Source: RI-92 sp037384645 (GTDB lineage Bacteria; Pseudomonadota; Gammaproteobacteria; UBA6429; Thiohalophilaceae). From it: a stretch of 13,033 nt of DNA. The stretch covers positions 1 through 13,033 of the forward strand of contig JARRNT010000068.1 of NCBI GenBank assembly GCA_037384645.1. Direction: 5' to 3'. The translations under genes were made by a program, and so were the position numbers. Shown piece by piece: positions 6,903-13,033 of the stretch (position 1 is its first letter; every line of letters starts with the position of its first letter). Under the pieces are notes generated by a model, which saw only the letters and a list, made by a program, of their open reading frames with translations, was not told the DNA's origin and made no database searches.

Positions 6903-7388
6903 ATGCACCGTATTCGACCCTCCCGTTCAAACCTCCCACGTTCACTTTTGTTAATGAGTATACTGGCAATGGTATCCGGCCAGACGCTGGCTAATGACGG
7001 TTCCGCCACGATGCCGGCAAATGCCCATGCCAAATCTTACGCGCGCGGATGGGAATGTAATCATGGCTATAAGGAAAAAGACAAAATCTGTCAGCTTGTC
7101 AAGGTGCCTGCCAATGCCTACCTGAGCGCCCATGGCGATCGCTGGAAGTGCAATCGGGGTTACCGTATGCACGGTCAGGCATGTACCGCCATCAAGGTGC
7201 CTGCCCATGGTTACCTGGTCGAGTCATCGTATGGGCCAGGCTGGAAATGCGAGCGCGGCTACCGCGAGTCAAGCGATGCCTGCGTGGCGCTGAAGGTTCC
7301 GCAAAACGCACACATTGATTTCATCGGTAACGACTGGGAATGTAACCGGCCTTACCGCCGGGTCATGACCCGTTGCGTCCAGGACTGA
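6903..7388 (+). CDS. Secreted protein with four Cys-containing VPANA/WxCNRGY repeats
   Basis: 161 residues. A signal peptide (basic start, hydrophobic 14-28, likely cleavage after QTLA at 30) is followed by four tandem repeats of about 31 residues (37-67, 68-98, 99-131, 132-161). Each has VPxNA at its start, W-x-C in the middle, then GY and a second Cys. Cysteine pairs are 52/63, 83/94, 116/127 and 147/158, so each repeat probably forms one disulfide in the periplasm or outside. The fourth repeat has CNRPY in place of CxRGY. AAGGA about nine bases upstream supports ATG 6903. The repeats resemble a short Cys-motif seen in assorted bacterial exported proteins, but I know no function. Transcribed alone, before rhlE, which has its own promoter. 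Confidence 0.8.
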   Translation: MHRIRPSRSNLPRSLLLMSILAMVSGQTLANDGSATMPANAHAKSYARGWECNHGYKEKDKICQLVKVPANAYLSAHGDRWKCNRGYRMHGQACTAIKVPAHGYLVESSYGPGWKCERGYRESSDACVALKVPQNAHIDFIGNDWECNRPYRRVMTRCVQD

Positions 7389-7508
7389 TGCAACACACTT
7401 GCACTGCTGTATTACAGCTCAAACTGACCATGCTGGACCCCAGCCAGGCTCGCTGACCGGAATAATACTGCCGTGACAGCGATTATTTCTGCTGTTACGC
7501 TTGAATTC

Positions 7509-7677
7509 TGCTATAATTAATACCAGATTATAACTACGCGACACACTTCGGTCTGTGTTACCTTCGCGGCCCCCTCCCCGGTAAGTCTCGAATTTATTTG
7601 CATTTGTTCCCCCCTGGACCGTCTCAGGCATACGCCTGGGCAGGCGGTAACCTGAACCCTTAAAGGGAAAATACTTT
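7509..7677 (+). promoter_or_regulatory. Extended -10 promoter and structured leader (copy B) of rhlE
   Basis: TGCTATAAT (TATAAT 7512-7517) is a strong extended -10, with transcription expected near 7524 and a leader of about 150 nt. Ordered blocks are a 5-bp hairpin around CTTCGGTC (ACACA 7541-7545, TGTGT 7554-7558), CACTTC (7544-7549, overlapping it), CCTTCGCG (7561-7568), a C-rich run (7570-7579) and TCTCGA (7586-7591), then a CAGGC/GCCTG hairpin near 7625 and CCCTTAAAGGG over the RBS. They match copy A at 5200-5362 in order and spacing (CCTTCGCG lies 117 nt from the ATG here, 112 there). CCCTT beside the AAGGG RBS could hide it. Confidence 0.55.
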
Positions 7678-8955
7678 ATGTCATTTGATTCACTCGGCCT
7701 GTCGGCCGAATTGCTGCGTGCTGTGCACGAACACGGCTACACGCAAGCTACCCCCATTCAGGCCCAGGCCATTCCCGTTGTTCTGGGTGGCCGGGATATA
7801 CTTGCCGGTGCCCAGACAGGGACCGGTAAAACGGCTGGCTTTACCCTGCCGATGCTGCAACTTCTCAGCAACAACCACGACAACGCCAACCGCCGCGTGG
7901 TACGCGCATTAGTGTTGACACCGACCCGTGAACTGGCGGCCCAGGTCGGTGAAAGCGTGCGCGAATATGGCAGACACCTGCCCTTGCGCTCCGCCAACAT
8001 CTTCGGTGGTGTCAGCATCAATCCACAAATTGCGACCTTGCGCCGTGGTGTCGATATCGTGATTGCCACGCCAGGGCGCCTGCTGGACCATATCAACCAA
8101 CGCACGGTGGATCTGTCACAGCTGGAAATGCTGGTGCTGGATGAAGCGGATCGCATGCTCGACATGGGTTTCATCCATGATATTCGCCGGATCATTAAGC
8201 TGTTACCCAGGCAACGTCAGACCCTGCTGTTCTCCGCCACCTTTTCCGAGGAGATCAAGAAACTGGCAAATGGCCTGCTGCAGCAACCGGTCCTGATCGA
8301 AGTGGCGCAACGCAACACCACGGCCGAGCGGATCGAACAGCTGATCCACCCGGTGGATCGCGAACGCAAACGGGAACTGCTGACTCACCTGGTGGGCACG
8401 CACAACTGGCAACAGGTACTGGTGTTTACCCGTACCAAGCATGGCGCCAATCGCCTGGCCGAACAACTGGGCCGCGACGGCATTCGTGCCGATGCCATCC
8501 ATGGCAACAAAAGCCAGGGAGCACGCACGCGGGCCCTGCAGGATTTCAAAGCCGGTCGCATTCGCGTCCTGGTGGCCACCGACATCGCCGCCCGCGGCCT
8601 GGACATCGACCAGCTCCCGCACGTGGTGAATTTTGATCTGCCGAACGTGGCCGAGGATTATGTCCACCGTATCGGCCGCACCGGCCGTGCCGGTAACGAA
8701 GGCGTGGCCATCTCGCTGGTATGCGTGGATGAGCATAAGCTGCTGCGGGATGTCGAGCACCTGATCCAGCGTGACCTGCCGAAAAAGATCATCGACGGCT
8801 TCGCGCCGGATCCCCGCATCAAACCGGAACCGATTCGCAAGGCGCGTCCGCCACAGGGCAAGCCGCGGCAACAGGGACAACAGCGGCACGCCAAAGGCAA
8901 TGACAGTCATCGCCAGAACAAACCAAACTCAGGCGGGCGTCGCCGCGCGGCCTGA
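7678..8955 (+). CDS. rhlE: ATP-dependent RNA helicase RhlE (DEAD-box)
   Basis: 425 residues with all DEAD-box motifs: Q motif GYTQATPIQ (20-28), Walker A AQTGTGKT (45-52), PTRELAAQ (82-89), TPGRL (131-135), DEAD (155-158), SAT (186-188), the second RecA domain with ARGLDID (305-311), and HRIGRTGR (330-337). A basic Gln/Lys/Arg-rich tail (about 385-425) is typical of RhlE. It unwinds short RNA duplexes using ATP, in ribosome assembly and RNA decay, and is often important at low temperature. The ATG at 7678 has AAAGGG about nine bases upstream. It has its own promoter and a leader resembling that of the NYN cassette. The desaturase gene begins 69 bp downstream on the same strand. Assignment to RhlE rather than SrmB or DeaD rests on length, the FDSLGLS start and the tail. 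Confidence 0.93.
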   Translation: MSFDSLGLSAELLRAVHEHGYTQATPIQAQAIPVVLGGRDILAGAQTGTGKTAGFTLPMLQLLSNNHDNANRRVVRALVLTPTRELAAQVGESVREYGRHLPLRSANIFGGVSINPQIATLRRGVDIVIATPGRLLDHINQRTVDLSQLEMLVLDEADRMLDMGFIHDIRRIIKLLPRQRQTLLFSATFSEEIKKLANGLLQQPVLIEVAQRNTTAERIEQLIHPVDRERKRELLTHLVGTHNWQQVLVFTRTKHGANRLAEQLGRDGIRADAIHGNKSQGARTRALQDFKAGRIRVLVATDIAARGLDIDQLPHVVNFDLPNVAEDYVHRIGRTGRAGNEGVAISLVCVDEHKLLRDVEHLIQRDLPKKIIDGFAPDPRIKPEPIRKARPPQGKPRQQGQQRHAKGNDSHRQNKPNSGGRRRAA

Positions 8956-8962
8956 TCAGGCT

Positions 8963-8992
8963 GTCCGGCCCGGGTCTGACTGCGGGCCGGAC
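8963..8992 (+). terminator. Stem-loop between rhlE and desaturase
   Basis: GTCCGGCCCG (8963-8972) and CGGGCCGGAC (8983-8992) form a perfect 10-bp GC-rich stem with a 10-nt loop. There is no T-run directly after it, so it may be a weak or Rho-assisted terminator, an mRNA-stabilising hairpin or an attenuator that lowers desaturase expression. Confidence 0.5.
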
Positions 8993-9024
8993 ACGCCACC
9001 CCCTAATTTTAGCGAGAATACAGA

Positions 9025-10209
9025 ATGGATATACTAGCAAACGGTTTATTACACTTATCGGGCTGGGGCCTGGTTGGCATCACCCTGCTTCTAACCCACA
9101 TCACCATCGTCAGCGTGACCATCTTTCTACACCGTCACCAGTCGCATAACACCCTCACCCTGCAGCCTGTCGTCAGCCACTTTTTCCGCTTCTGGTTATG
9201 GCTGACCACCGGCATGGTGACCCGTGAATGGGTGGCGATTCATCGCAAACACCACGCCAAGTGCGAGACCCGCGAAGATCCGCATAGCCCGCAGGTGTTC
9301 GGCCTGAAGAAATTATTGTTGCAGGGCAGCGAGCTCTACCGCAGCGAAGCCAGCAACAAGGAAACCCTGGAGAAATACGGGCAAGGCACGCCGGACGACT
9401 GGATCGAGCGCCATGTCTACAGCCGTTATCCCTTCCTGGGGATCAGCCTGCTATTGCTACTCGACGTGGCATTGTTCGGCGTCATCGGCATCACGATCTT
9501 CGCCGTGCAAATGCTCTGGATCCCGATCTGGGCCGCCGGCGTGATTAATGGCATCGGGCATTACTGGGGCTATCGCAACTTTGAAACCGTCGATGCCTCG
9601 CGCAACATCAGCCCCTGGGGCATCCTGATTGGCGGCGAAGAGTTGCATAACAACCACCATGCCCACGCCCAGTCCGCCCGCCTGTCCAATAAATGGTGGG
9701 AATTCGATATCGGCTGGTTCTACATCCGCTTACTGGAACTGGTCGGCCTGGCCAGGGTGAAAAAGGTTGCCCCGGCCATCCAGACCGACGCCGGTAAACA
9801 GGTTGTCGATATTGAAACCGTGCGGGCAGTGATACGCCATCGTTTTCATATCCTCAAGCTATACGGACGCAAGGTAATCAAACCGGTACTGCATGCGGAG
9901 CAACGCCAGGCCGATGGTTACCTGAGCAAGCTGTATCGCAAGGCGCGTAAACTCACGACCCGCGAGGACATCAAACTGGATGCGCCGGCCAGGACTGTGC
10001 TGAACGATGCCCTGCATCACAGCCGTACATTGGACACGGTCTTTCGTTTCAAACAGCAACTGAAAGAGCTATGGCAGCACTCGGCAAGCAACCAGGCAAA
10101 GCGGGTTGAGCGGTTACAACAATGGTGTCTGGAGGCGGAAAAAACCGGCATCCAGTCCCTGCAGGATTTTGCAGCCTACCTGCGCAGCTATACCTTGCGA
10201 ACGGCATAA
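9025..10209 (+). CDS. desA: Membrane fatty-acid desaturase (DesA-like, delta-9 type)
   Basis: 394 residues. The three histidine boxes for the di-iron site are present: HRHQSH (36-41), HRKHH (73-77) and HNNHH (208-212), plus His179 in NGIGHYWGYRN. Hydrophobic segments lie at about 10-35, 52-65 and 137-178, as in acyl-CoA/acyl-lipid desaturases (PF00487). It introduces a double bond into saturated acyl chains in the inner membrane using oxygen and an electron donor, keeping lipids fluid in the cold. The extra C-terminal region (about 300-394), with EDIKLDAPARTVLND, a WCLEAEKTGIQSLQDFA motif and a final LRSY, resembles the end of ISL3-family transposases. I recall related proteobacterial desaturases carrying such a tail, so it is probably ancestral rather than a new fusion. 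It may be read with rhlE. The RBS (AGCGAGAA) is weak. Confidence 0.9.
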   Translation: MDILANGLLHLSGWGLVGITLLLTHITIVSVTIFLHRHQSHNTLTLQPVVSHFFRFWLWLTTGMVTREWVAIHRKHHAKCETREDPHSPQVFGLKKLLLQGSELYRSEASNKETLEKYGQGTPDDWIERHVYSRYPFLGISLLLLLDVALFGVIGITIFAVQMLWIPIWAAGVINGIGHYWGYRNFETVDASRNISPWGILIGGEELHNNHHAHAQSARLSNKWWEFDIGWFYIRLLELVGLARVKKVAPAIQTDAGKQVVDIETVRAVIRHRFHILKLYGRKVIKPVLHAEQRQADGYLSKLYRKARKLTTREDIKLDAPARTVLNDALHHSRTLDTVFRFKQQLKELWQHSASNQAKRVERLQQWCLEAEKTGIQSLQDFAAYLRSYTLRTA

Positions 10210-10225
10210 ATCACGCGGCAGCCAG

Positions 10226-10251
10226 CGGGTGGTGACCAACGTCACCACCCG
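10226..10251 (+). terminator. Strong stem-loop after the desaturase
   Basis: CGGGTGGTGAC (10226-10236) and GTCACCACCCG (10241-10251) form a perfect 11-bp stem with a CAAC tetraloop, 17 bp past the stop. No T-run follows on either strand, so Rho-independent termination is doubtful. It may protect the mRNA 3' end or stop transcription with Rho. A further 7-bp inverted repeat (CTGGTGC 10306-10312, GCACCAG 10327-10333) lies between here and the convergent gene. Confidence 0.5.
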
Positions 10252-10395
10252 TGACCAGGTCAATGGGTAAAGGTCAGATCGTCAAGGAATACTTTATGCC
10301 TGTCTCTGGTGCACCCTCGCGGCTCAGCACCAGGACCGTGAGTCCCTCCCTCGGATATCTCTGCACAGGCCACCGCCAGCTGCGTGCGTGACTGC

Positions 10396-10848
10396 CTACG
10401 ACGATCGCCGTTTATTTCCAGTCACTTCACAGCCATACCTGTCTGTCTTGACGCCCCGTGCAGTGCCGGGGCAATGATCCCGATAGTCCGGGGTCCCATC
10501 GGCATCACTTTGCCTGGGGCAGCCGTTGGCGGCAATTCCCATTGACAGGGCTTCCGGGCTGTCGTCAGGACAATAGTCCTGACTGTTGACCACACCGTCA
10601 CCGTCACTGTCAATTTCGCAGCCATGCTTGTCCACTGGAAATGCCCGGGCTCCCGGTTTCAGGCGTTGCGGGTCTACCGCAGCGGCGTAGGTGAAGTCGA
10701 CGGGTAGTTTCTTCAGCTGAGCAGTCTGTGGGCATCGATCATTCGCATCGTCGACGCCATCATGATCGCTATCCTGCGCCTGTGCCGGCCCGGCTACCAA
10801 TATCAGCGATAGCACAAGCCAAACGATAGGTAAGGGAAAAAATGTCAT
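10396..10848 (-). CDS. Exported thrombospondin-type-3-repeat protein (OmpA-linker-like)
   Basis: 150 residues from ATG 10848. A signal peptide (hydrophobic 7-20, likely cleavage after PAQA at 24) leads directly into calcium-binding type-3 repeats: DSDHDGVDDANDRCP (26-40), DSDGDGVVNSQDYCP (80-94) and SDADGTPDYRDHCPGTA (114-130), with a DRYGCEV ending. In OmpA-like proteins such repeats link a beta-barrel to a peptidoglycan-binding domain; both are missing here and no remnant is visible downstream. The frame is open to 10935 inside the upstream gene, but ATG 10848 is chosen for its AAGGGGG about nine bases upstream and because the signal sequence starts there. It lies 64 bp downstream of the DUF2202 gene on the same strand, probably in one operon. 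Probably a periplasmic or outer-membrane-facing calcium-binding protein. Confidence 0.8.
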   Translation of the reverse strand: MTFFPLPIVWLVLSLILVAGPAQAQDSDHDGVDDANDRCPQTAQLKKLPVDFTYAAAVDPQRLKPGARAFPVDKHGCEIDSDGDGVVNSQDYCPDDSPEALSMGIAANGCPRQSDADGTPDYRDHCPGTARGVKTDRYGCEVTGNKRRSS

Positions 10849-10912
10849 ACTGGTATACCCCCTTGGTTCATGGCCTGACGCCCGTGATACAGAAGTTGCG
10901 CGATAATGCCGC

Positions 10913-11617
10913 TTAACGTCCAAGAATGGCATCAACTTCTTCCTGAGTTAAATACTGCGCCTGGTAGTTACCCACGCCGATAACCGCCTCGATCTGCCCC
11001 ACATAGGCGCGCAGATGATTCTCGGAACCATCGATCAACGCGGCGTAAGCCCTTTTCAGCACCGGCTCATCGGTATAGTGAAGCCCGCAGGGCTCAGGGT
11101 AACCGGCTTTGACCATGACCGCAGGACAGTTGGCAATGTCATTCATGTCCAGTTCTTCGATCAGCGCGCCAACATACAGGGCATCAAGTTCGCTGTTGGA
11201 AGCCTTGGCGACCAACTCGGCATACTTTTGCATAAAGTACCAGCCCCACTCCGTACCTCTGAATATTCCGATACTGGCGGGAAGATCGTTGGTTGCAGGG
11301 TTGGGATCGGGCAAGCCAAACTGAATCAGTTTGTCACGCATGGTATCGGTGTGGGTCTGCTCCGAAGTTGTCGCGATCCTGGAGAACACGGCTTGCTGCG
11401 GGTACATCTCGGCCAGGGTAAGATAGACATCCCTCGCCAGCTTTTCTTCTTCACGCATGAAGGTCAGGTGTGATATCTCCACTGCGTCCAGTGTACCGGG
11501 TACAGTTCGCACATCTGCATCCGTCGTGCTGTGGCCGCCGCTGGCAGTCGCCGTGCCCGCCATCAACATTAGTGCCATAACCGATACAACGATCGTCAGA
11601 GTTGCATGTAGTTTCAT
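10913..11617 (-). CDS. Exported DUF2202 ferritin-like protein
   Basis: 234 residues. A signal peptide (about 1-26, ATAS) precedes a DUF2202 domain (PF09968, about 45-232). Features are FMREEEKLARDVYLTL (53-68), EQTHTDTM (86-93), VGALIEELDMNDI (149-161), GSENHLRAYV (197-206) and a QYLTQEE ending. The repeated E-x6-Y and E-x2-H patterns suit a four-helix, ferritin-like di-metal site; likely ligands are Glu56-58, Glu86, His89, Glu154/155, Glu199 and His201 (inference). The biological role of the family is unknown; oxidative-stress or metal-related functions have been suggested. The ATG at 11617 is preceded by GGTGA. The type-3-repeat gene follows. The upstream 11660-11702 stretch contains two short GC-rich inverted repeats in the leader. 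Confidence 0.88.
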   Translation of the reverse strand: MKLHATLTIVVSVMALMLMAGTATASGGHSTTDADVRTVPGTLDAVEISHLTFMREEEKLARDVYLTLAEMYPQQAVFSRIATTSEQTHTDTMRDKLIQFGLPDPNPATNDLPASIGIFRGTEWGWYFMQKYAELVAKASNSELDALYVGALIEELDMNDIANCPAVMVKAGYPEPCGLHYTDEPVLKRAYAALIDGSENHLRAYVGQIEAVIGVGNYQAQYLTQEEVDAILGR

Positions 11618-12037
11618 CGTTTTTCACCATATGATTAAGGTTTAACTCACACCGCCGGACAGCCTCACGGTTACGAGGCCGGGCGCTCGGGTATTACGAG
11701 CGGGGATTTCATCGTCACAGCAGTCGGTGAGATGCCCCGGTTGGTATTATTGGAGGGAGGGGAACTGTGCCTGGCCGGTCTCTGTCATTACGATCTCGCC
11801 ACGCACGTGCGCACAGGGTTGCATTTGCGCAGATGCTTAAGTAAGCGCAATTATAATTCCGTATCTGCACCTGAACTATTTCAATATGCATAAAGCTTGA
11901 ACTCGTTCACAATTACACAGGCAGCAACAATACATTTAGGCATGAGATGTAAATCGTGACGCCTACAAGAATGCAAACCATTACCATGAAGATTCGCTGC
12001 GCACACTGCCGAATGTTATCGCATTCGCCATTACTGA
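11618..12037. other. Spacer upstream of DUF2202 gene
   Basis: 420 bases without a supported gene. Near the DUF2202 start are adjacent short hairpins (GCCTC/GAGGC around 11663-11678 and CGCTCG 11684-11689 with CGAGCG 11697-11702). A minus-strand TATAAT lies inside an AATTATAATT palindrome near 11850 and may be the promoter, which would give a long leader. The minus-strand frame at 11981-12205 is the antisense shadow of the hemG fragment. Confidence 0.4.
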
Positions 12038-12235
12038 CATCGGCGACGCCATAGGCAACTGCCATATGCGGTGAAATACACGCAGTACAACTGCCTCACC
12101 CGCTACGTCATGAAGCTGATCAGCCGCCGCAAGGGCGGCAGCACCAATACCGCGCATGATCACGAAGACACCGACTGGGTTGCCGTGGCGCGCTTTACCC
12201 GGCAATGCCTGGAACGCCTAACGCAAACCGTATGA
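12038..12235 (+). pseudogene. C-terminal fragment of HemG-type protoporphyrinogen oxidase (flavodoxin-like)
   Basis: After an in-frame TGA at 12035-12037 the plus strand is open to TGA at 12233-12235. From about 12071 it encodes KYTQYNCLTRYVMKLISRRK, then GGSTNTAHDHEDTDWVAVARFT and RQCLERLTQTV. This aligns with the last 50-odd residues of E. coli HemG (from memory: RYRWYDRFMIKLIMKMSGGE, TDT, then YTDWEQV and FARE), including GG-T-T and TDW. HemG oxidises protoporphyrinogen IX to protoporphyrin IX with quinone, in heme synthesis. The FMN-binding N-terminal two-thirds are absent upstream and there is no RBS or suitable start, so this is a dead remnant. An intact copy presumably exists or existed elsewhere. 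Codons of low complexity are not involved, so the match is unlikely to be chance. Confidence 0.7.
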
Positions 12236-12286
12236 GAATGCAGGTCCATTAATGCAGGGTTAACGGTCCTGCCGTACACCCCCACG

Positions 12287-12317
12287 TAACAGTACTAGCG
12301 TACCACCTAATTTAACA
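12287..12317. repeat. Copy 2 of the dispersed 31-nt element
   Basis: 26 of 31 positions match 2252-2282, in the same orientation: TAACAGTACT, GCGTAC and TAATTTAA are identical, and the five differences are scattered. A CCTGCC stretch precedes both copies, but the downstream GCAGGG pairing partner of copy 1 is absent here. It lies just after the hemG fragment in a gene-poor stretch. Confidence 0.5.
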
Positions 12318-12418
12318 CATAGGTCGATGATGTTAGGTTTAGACAGGCCGGCTCTTTATTACTATTGGTTTTTCTAGTAAAAATGTTCTATCAACGTTTT
12401 TGTAAGAAAACATTTCCT

Positions 12419-12580
12419 CTACTTATCCACTATGCCGGACTTTTCAAAGTGGTCCAGGCCCTTGACGAATTTCGATTGATCAAAGCGTGTTTTTAACATG
12501 TCTGGCCGGGTTTGAATTTGATAGCTTGTTATAGGAACGGTCTGGCGCCCGTTTAATTCGAATTGTACAGACCAGCCCAC
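12419..12580 (-). CDS. Doubtful 53-residue small protein
   Basis: A GTG at 12580 has AAGGGGGAG about seven bases upstream and opens 53 codons, beginning MGWSVQFELNGRQTVPITSY and ending DHFEKSGIVDK. The composition is protein-like (charged, few rare residues), but I recognise no family. The frame extends further upstream through the terminator and beneath the DUF3443 gene, so it could also be the 3' end of an older, disrupted gene. It lies just after a strong terminator on the same strand and would need its own promoter, which I do not see. Low confidence. Confidence 0.25.
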   Translation of the reverse strand: MGWSVQFELNGRQTVPITSYQIQTRPDMLKTRFDQSKFVKGLDHFEKSGIVDK

Positions 12581-12625
12581 ACTGGAATCTCCCCCTTCCA
12601 GTTCGCTTGCAACGGGCAAATAAAA

Positions 12626-12648
12626 GCCGGCGTGGTTACCACGCCGGC
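12626..12648 (-). terminator. Rho-independent terminator of the DUF3443 gene
   Basis: GCCGGCGTGG (12626-12635) and CCACGCCGGC (12639-12648) form a perfect 10-bp GC-rich stem with a 3-nt loop. On the minus strand it is followed by TTTTATTTG. It lies 24 bp past the DUF3443 stop. Confidence 0.9.
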
Positions 12649-12671
12649 TATGTTGCAAGAGTATACCTCGC

Positions 12672-13033
12672 CTAAAACGCGACGAATGGACCGATGCTGC
12701 TGATACCACTGACCGGTGCCTGATCGAAGACCATGAACACACTCCGGCCGTAGAAGAATGGCATGCCCCAGATGAAGCTGCCAGCGGTGGCGTTAGAGGC
12801 GGTACAGCTGGAGTCGGTGTTGTTAAAAAGGGTACCAATCGCTCCTGCGACGTCATTGAAGGCCGTGGCCGTGGGGGAGTCAAGTAAATCCGTATCCGGG
12901 TTCCCGACATCAAAACTGACAGGGGCTTGTGTGCCGTCCGTACCCTCGATCGTAGCCGAGAAGGACGTCGGGGTGGTAGTCGGACAGTAGAAGCCAACAT
13001 TTGTCGTACATAAAGGCGGGGTAGTAAACGTAT
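12672..13033 (-). CDS. DUF3443 family protein (C-terminal part; runs off the right edge)
   Basis: In the frame that ends at TAG 12672-12674 the minus strand is open for 119 codons to the window edge. The C-terminus, SFIWGMPFFYGRSVFMVFDQ followed by a Gly/Ser-rich stretch and GPFVAF, matches the characteristic ending of DUF3443 proteins (WGLPFFYGR...GPY-A-), which are usually exported lipoproteins of a few hundred residues. Cysteines at CTTN, YCPT and SSCTAS suggest disulfides outside the cytoplasm. Function is unknown; in other genomes they often neighbour DUF2844 proteins, which would lie outside this window if present. A longer open frame on the same strand (12419-13000) is out of frame with this and is not the gene. 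The terminator directly follows. Confidence 0.8.
   Translation of the reverse strand, partial: TFTTPPLCTTNVGFYCPTTTPTSFSATIEGTDGTQAPVSFDVGNPDTDLLDSPTATAFNDVAGAIGTLFNNTDSSCTASNATAGSFIWGMPFFYGRSVFMVFDQAPVSGISSIGPFVAF

Larger units (their letters stand above)
12236..12671. other. Degraded, gene-poor stretch between hemG fragment and DUF3443 gene
   Basis: About 435 bases holding the second 31-nt element, an AT-rich stretch (12350-12415), a doubtful small frame (12419-12580) and the DUF3443 terminator (12626-12648). Nothing else is recognisable. Confidence 0.45.

Noticed and set aside
8203..8910. 235-aa minus-strand frame inside rhlE
   Set aside because: Antisense shadow of a fully motif-supported DEAD-box helicase; no RBS or family features.
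9025..10209. Active insertion sequence suggested by the transposase-like desaturase tail
   Set aside because: No catalytic DDE region, terminal inverted repeats or target duplication seen; the reading frame is one continuous desaturase.
10262..10390. Possible third copy of the shared leader (CCCTCGCGG and CCCTCCCTCGG blocks)
   Set aside because: The blocks are spaced differently, CACTTC and the hairpin are missing, no extended -10 precedes it and no gene starts downstream on that strand.
10849..10935. Upstream extension of the type-3-repeat protein to ATG 10935
   Set aside because: It would overlap the DUF2202 gene and bury the signal peptide; ATG 10848 has a clear AAGGGGG RBS.
11015..11473. 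152-aa plus-strand frame
   Set aside because: Antisense shadow of the DUF2202 gene.
12419..13000. 193-aa minus-strand open frame
   Set aside because: Its N-terminal part is Arg/Ser/Pro-rich low-quality sequence, out of frame with the recognisable DUF3443 C-terminus. Only the last 53 codons have an RBS and are kept as a doubtful small gene.

Overview
This window looks like chromosomal DNA of a gammaproteobacterium. The grounds are a RhlE-type DEAD-box helicase, a CspA-type cold-shock protein, a DesA-like membrane desaturase, a HemG remnant and DUF3443/DUF2202 envelope proteins, with Shine-Dalgarno-led starts throughout. No species is assigned. There is no tRNA, rRNA, CRISPR array, prophage or intact insertion sequence.

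Layout. The left edge (1-324, minus) is the N-terminus of a lipoprotein. An AEC-family transporter (989-1918, minus) and a transglutaminase-like protein (2526-3377, minus) follow, separated by long gene-poor spacers. A decayed membrane diguanylate cyclase (about 3602-4258, minus) has lost its GGDEF signature. The centre, 4444-10209, is rich in cold-response and RNA-handling functions: an RRM protein, a dead cold-shock gene just upstream of it, a three-gene cassette with 4-nt stop/start overlaps (84-aa unknown protein, 34-aa membrane peptide, NYN-domain nuclease-like protein), an intact cold-shock gene, a secreted Cys-repeat protein, RhlE helicase and a fatty-acid desaturase. The right part holds a ferritin-like DUF2202 protein with a thrombospondin-type-3-repeat protein (minus), about 1 kb of degraded sequence containing a HemG C-terminal fragment, and the C-terminus of a DUF3443 protein (12672-13033, minus) with a good terminator.

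How it fits together. Cold-shock, RRM and RhlE-type proteins bind or remodel RNA at low temperature, the desaturase keeps membranes fluid, and the NYN protein may cut RNA. The most interesting regulatory signal is that the three-gene cassette and rhlE have similar 5' leaders. Both start from an extended -10 promoter, share the same ordered blocks (CACTTC, CCTTCGCG, a C-rich run, CTCGA) and are nearly equal in length. This suggests a shared post-transcriptional control element. Other observations are three pseudogenes found by translating outside open frames (csp, GGDEF, hemG), a 31-nt element present twice about 10 kb apart, and several palindromes at likely promoters.
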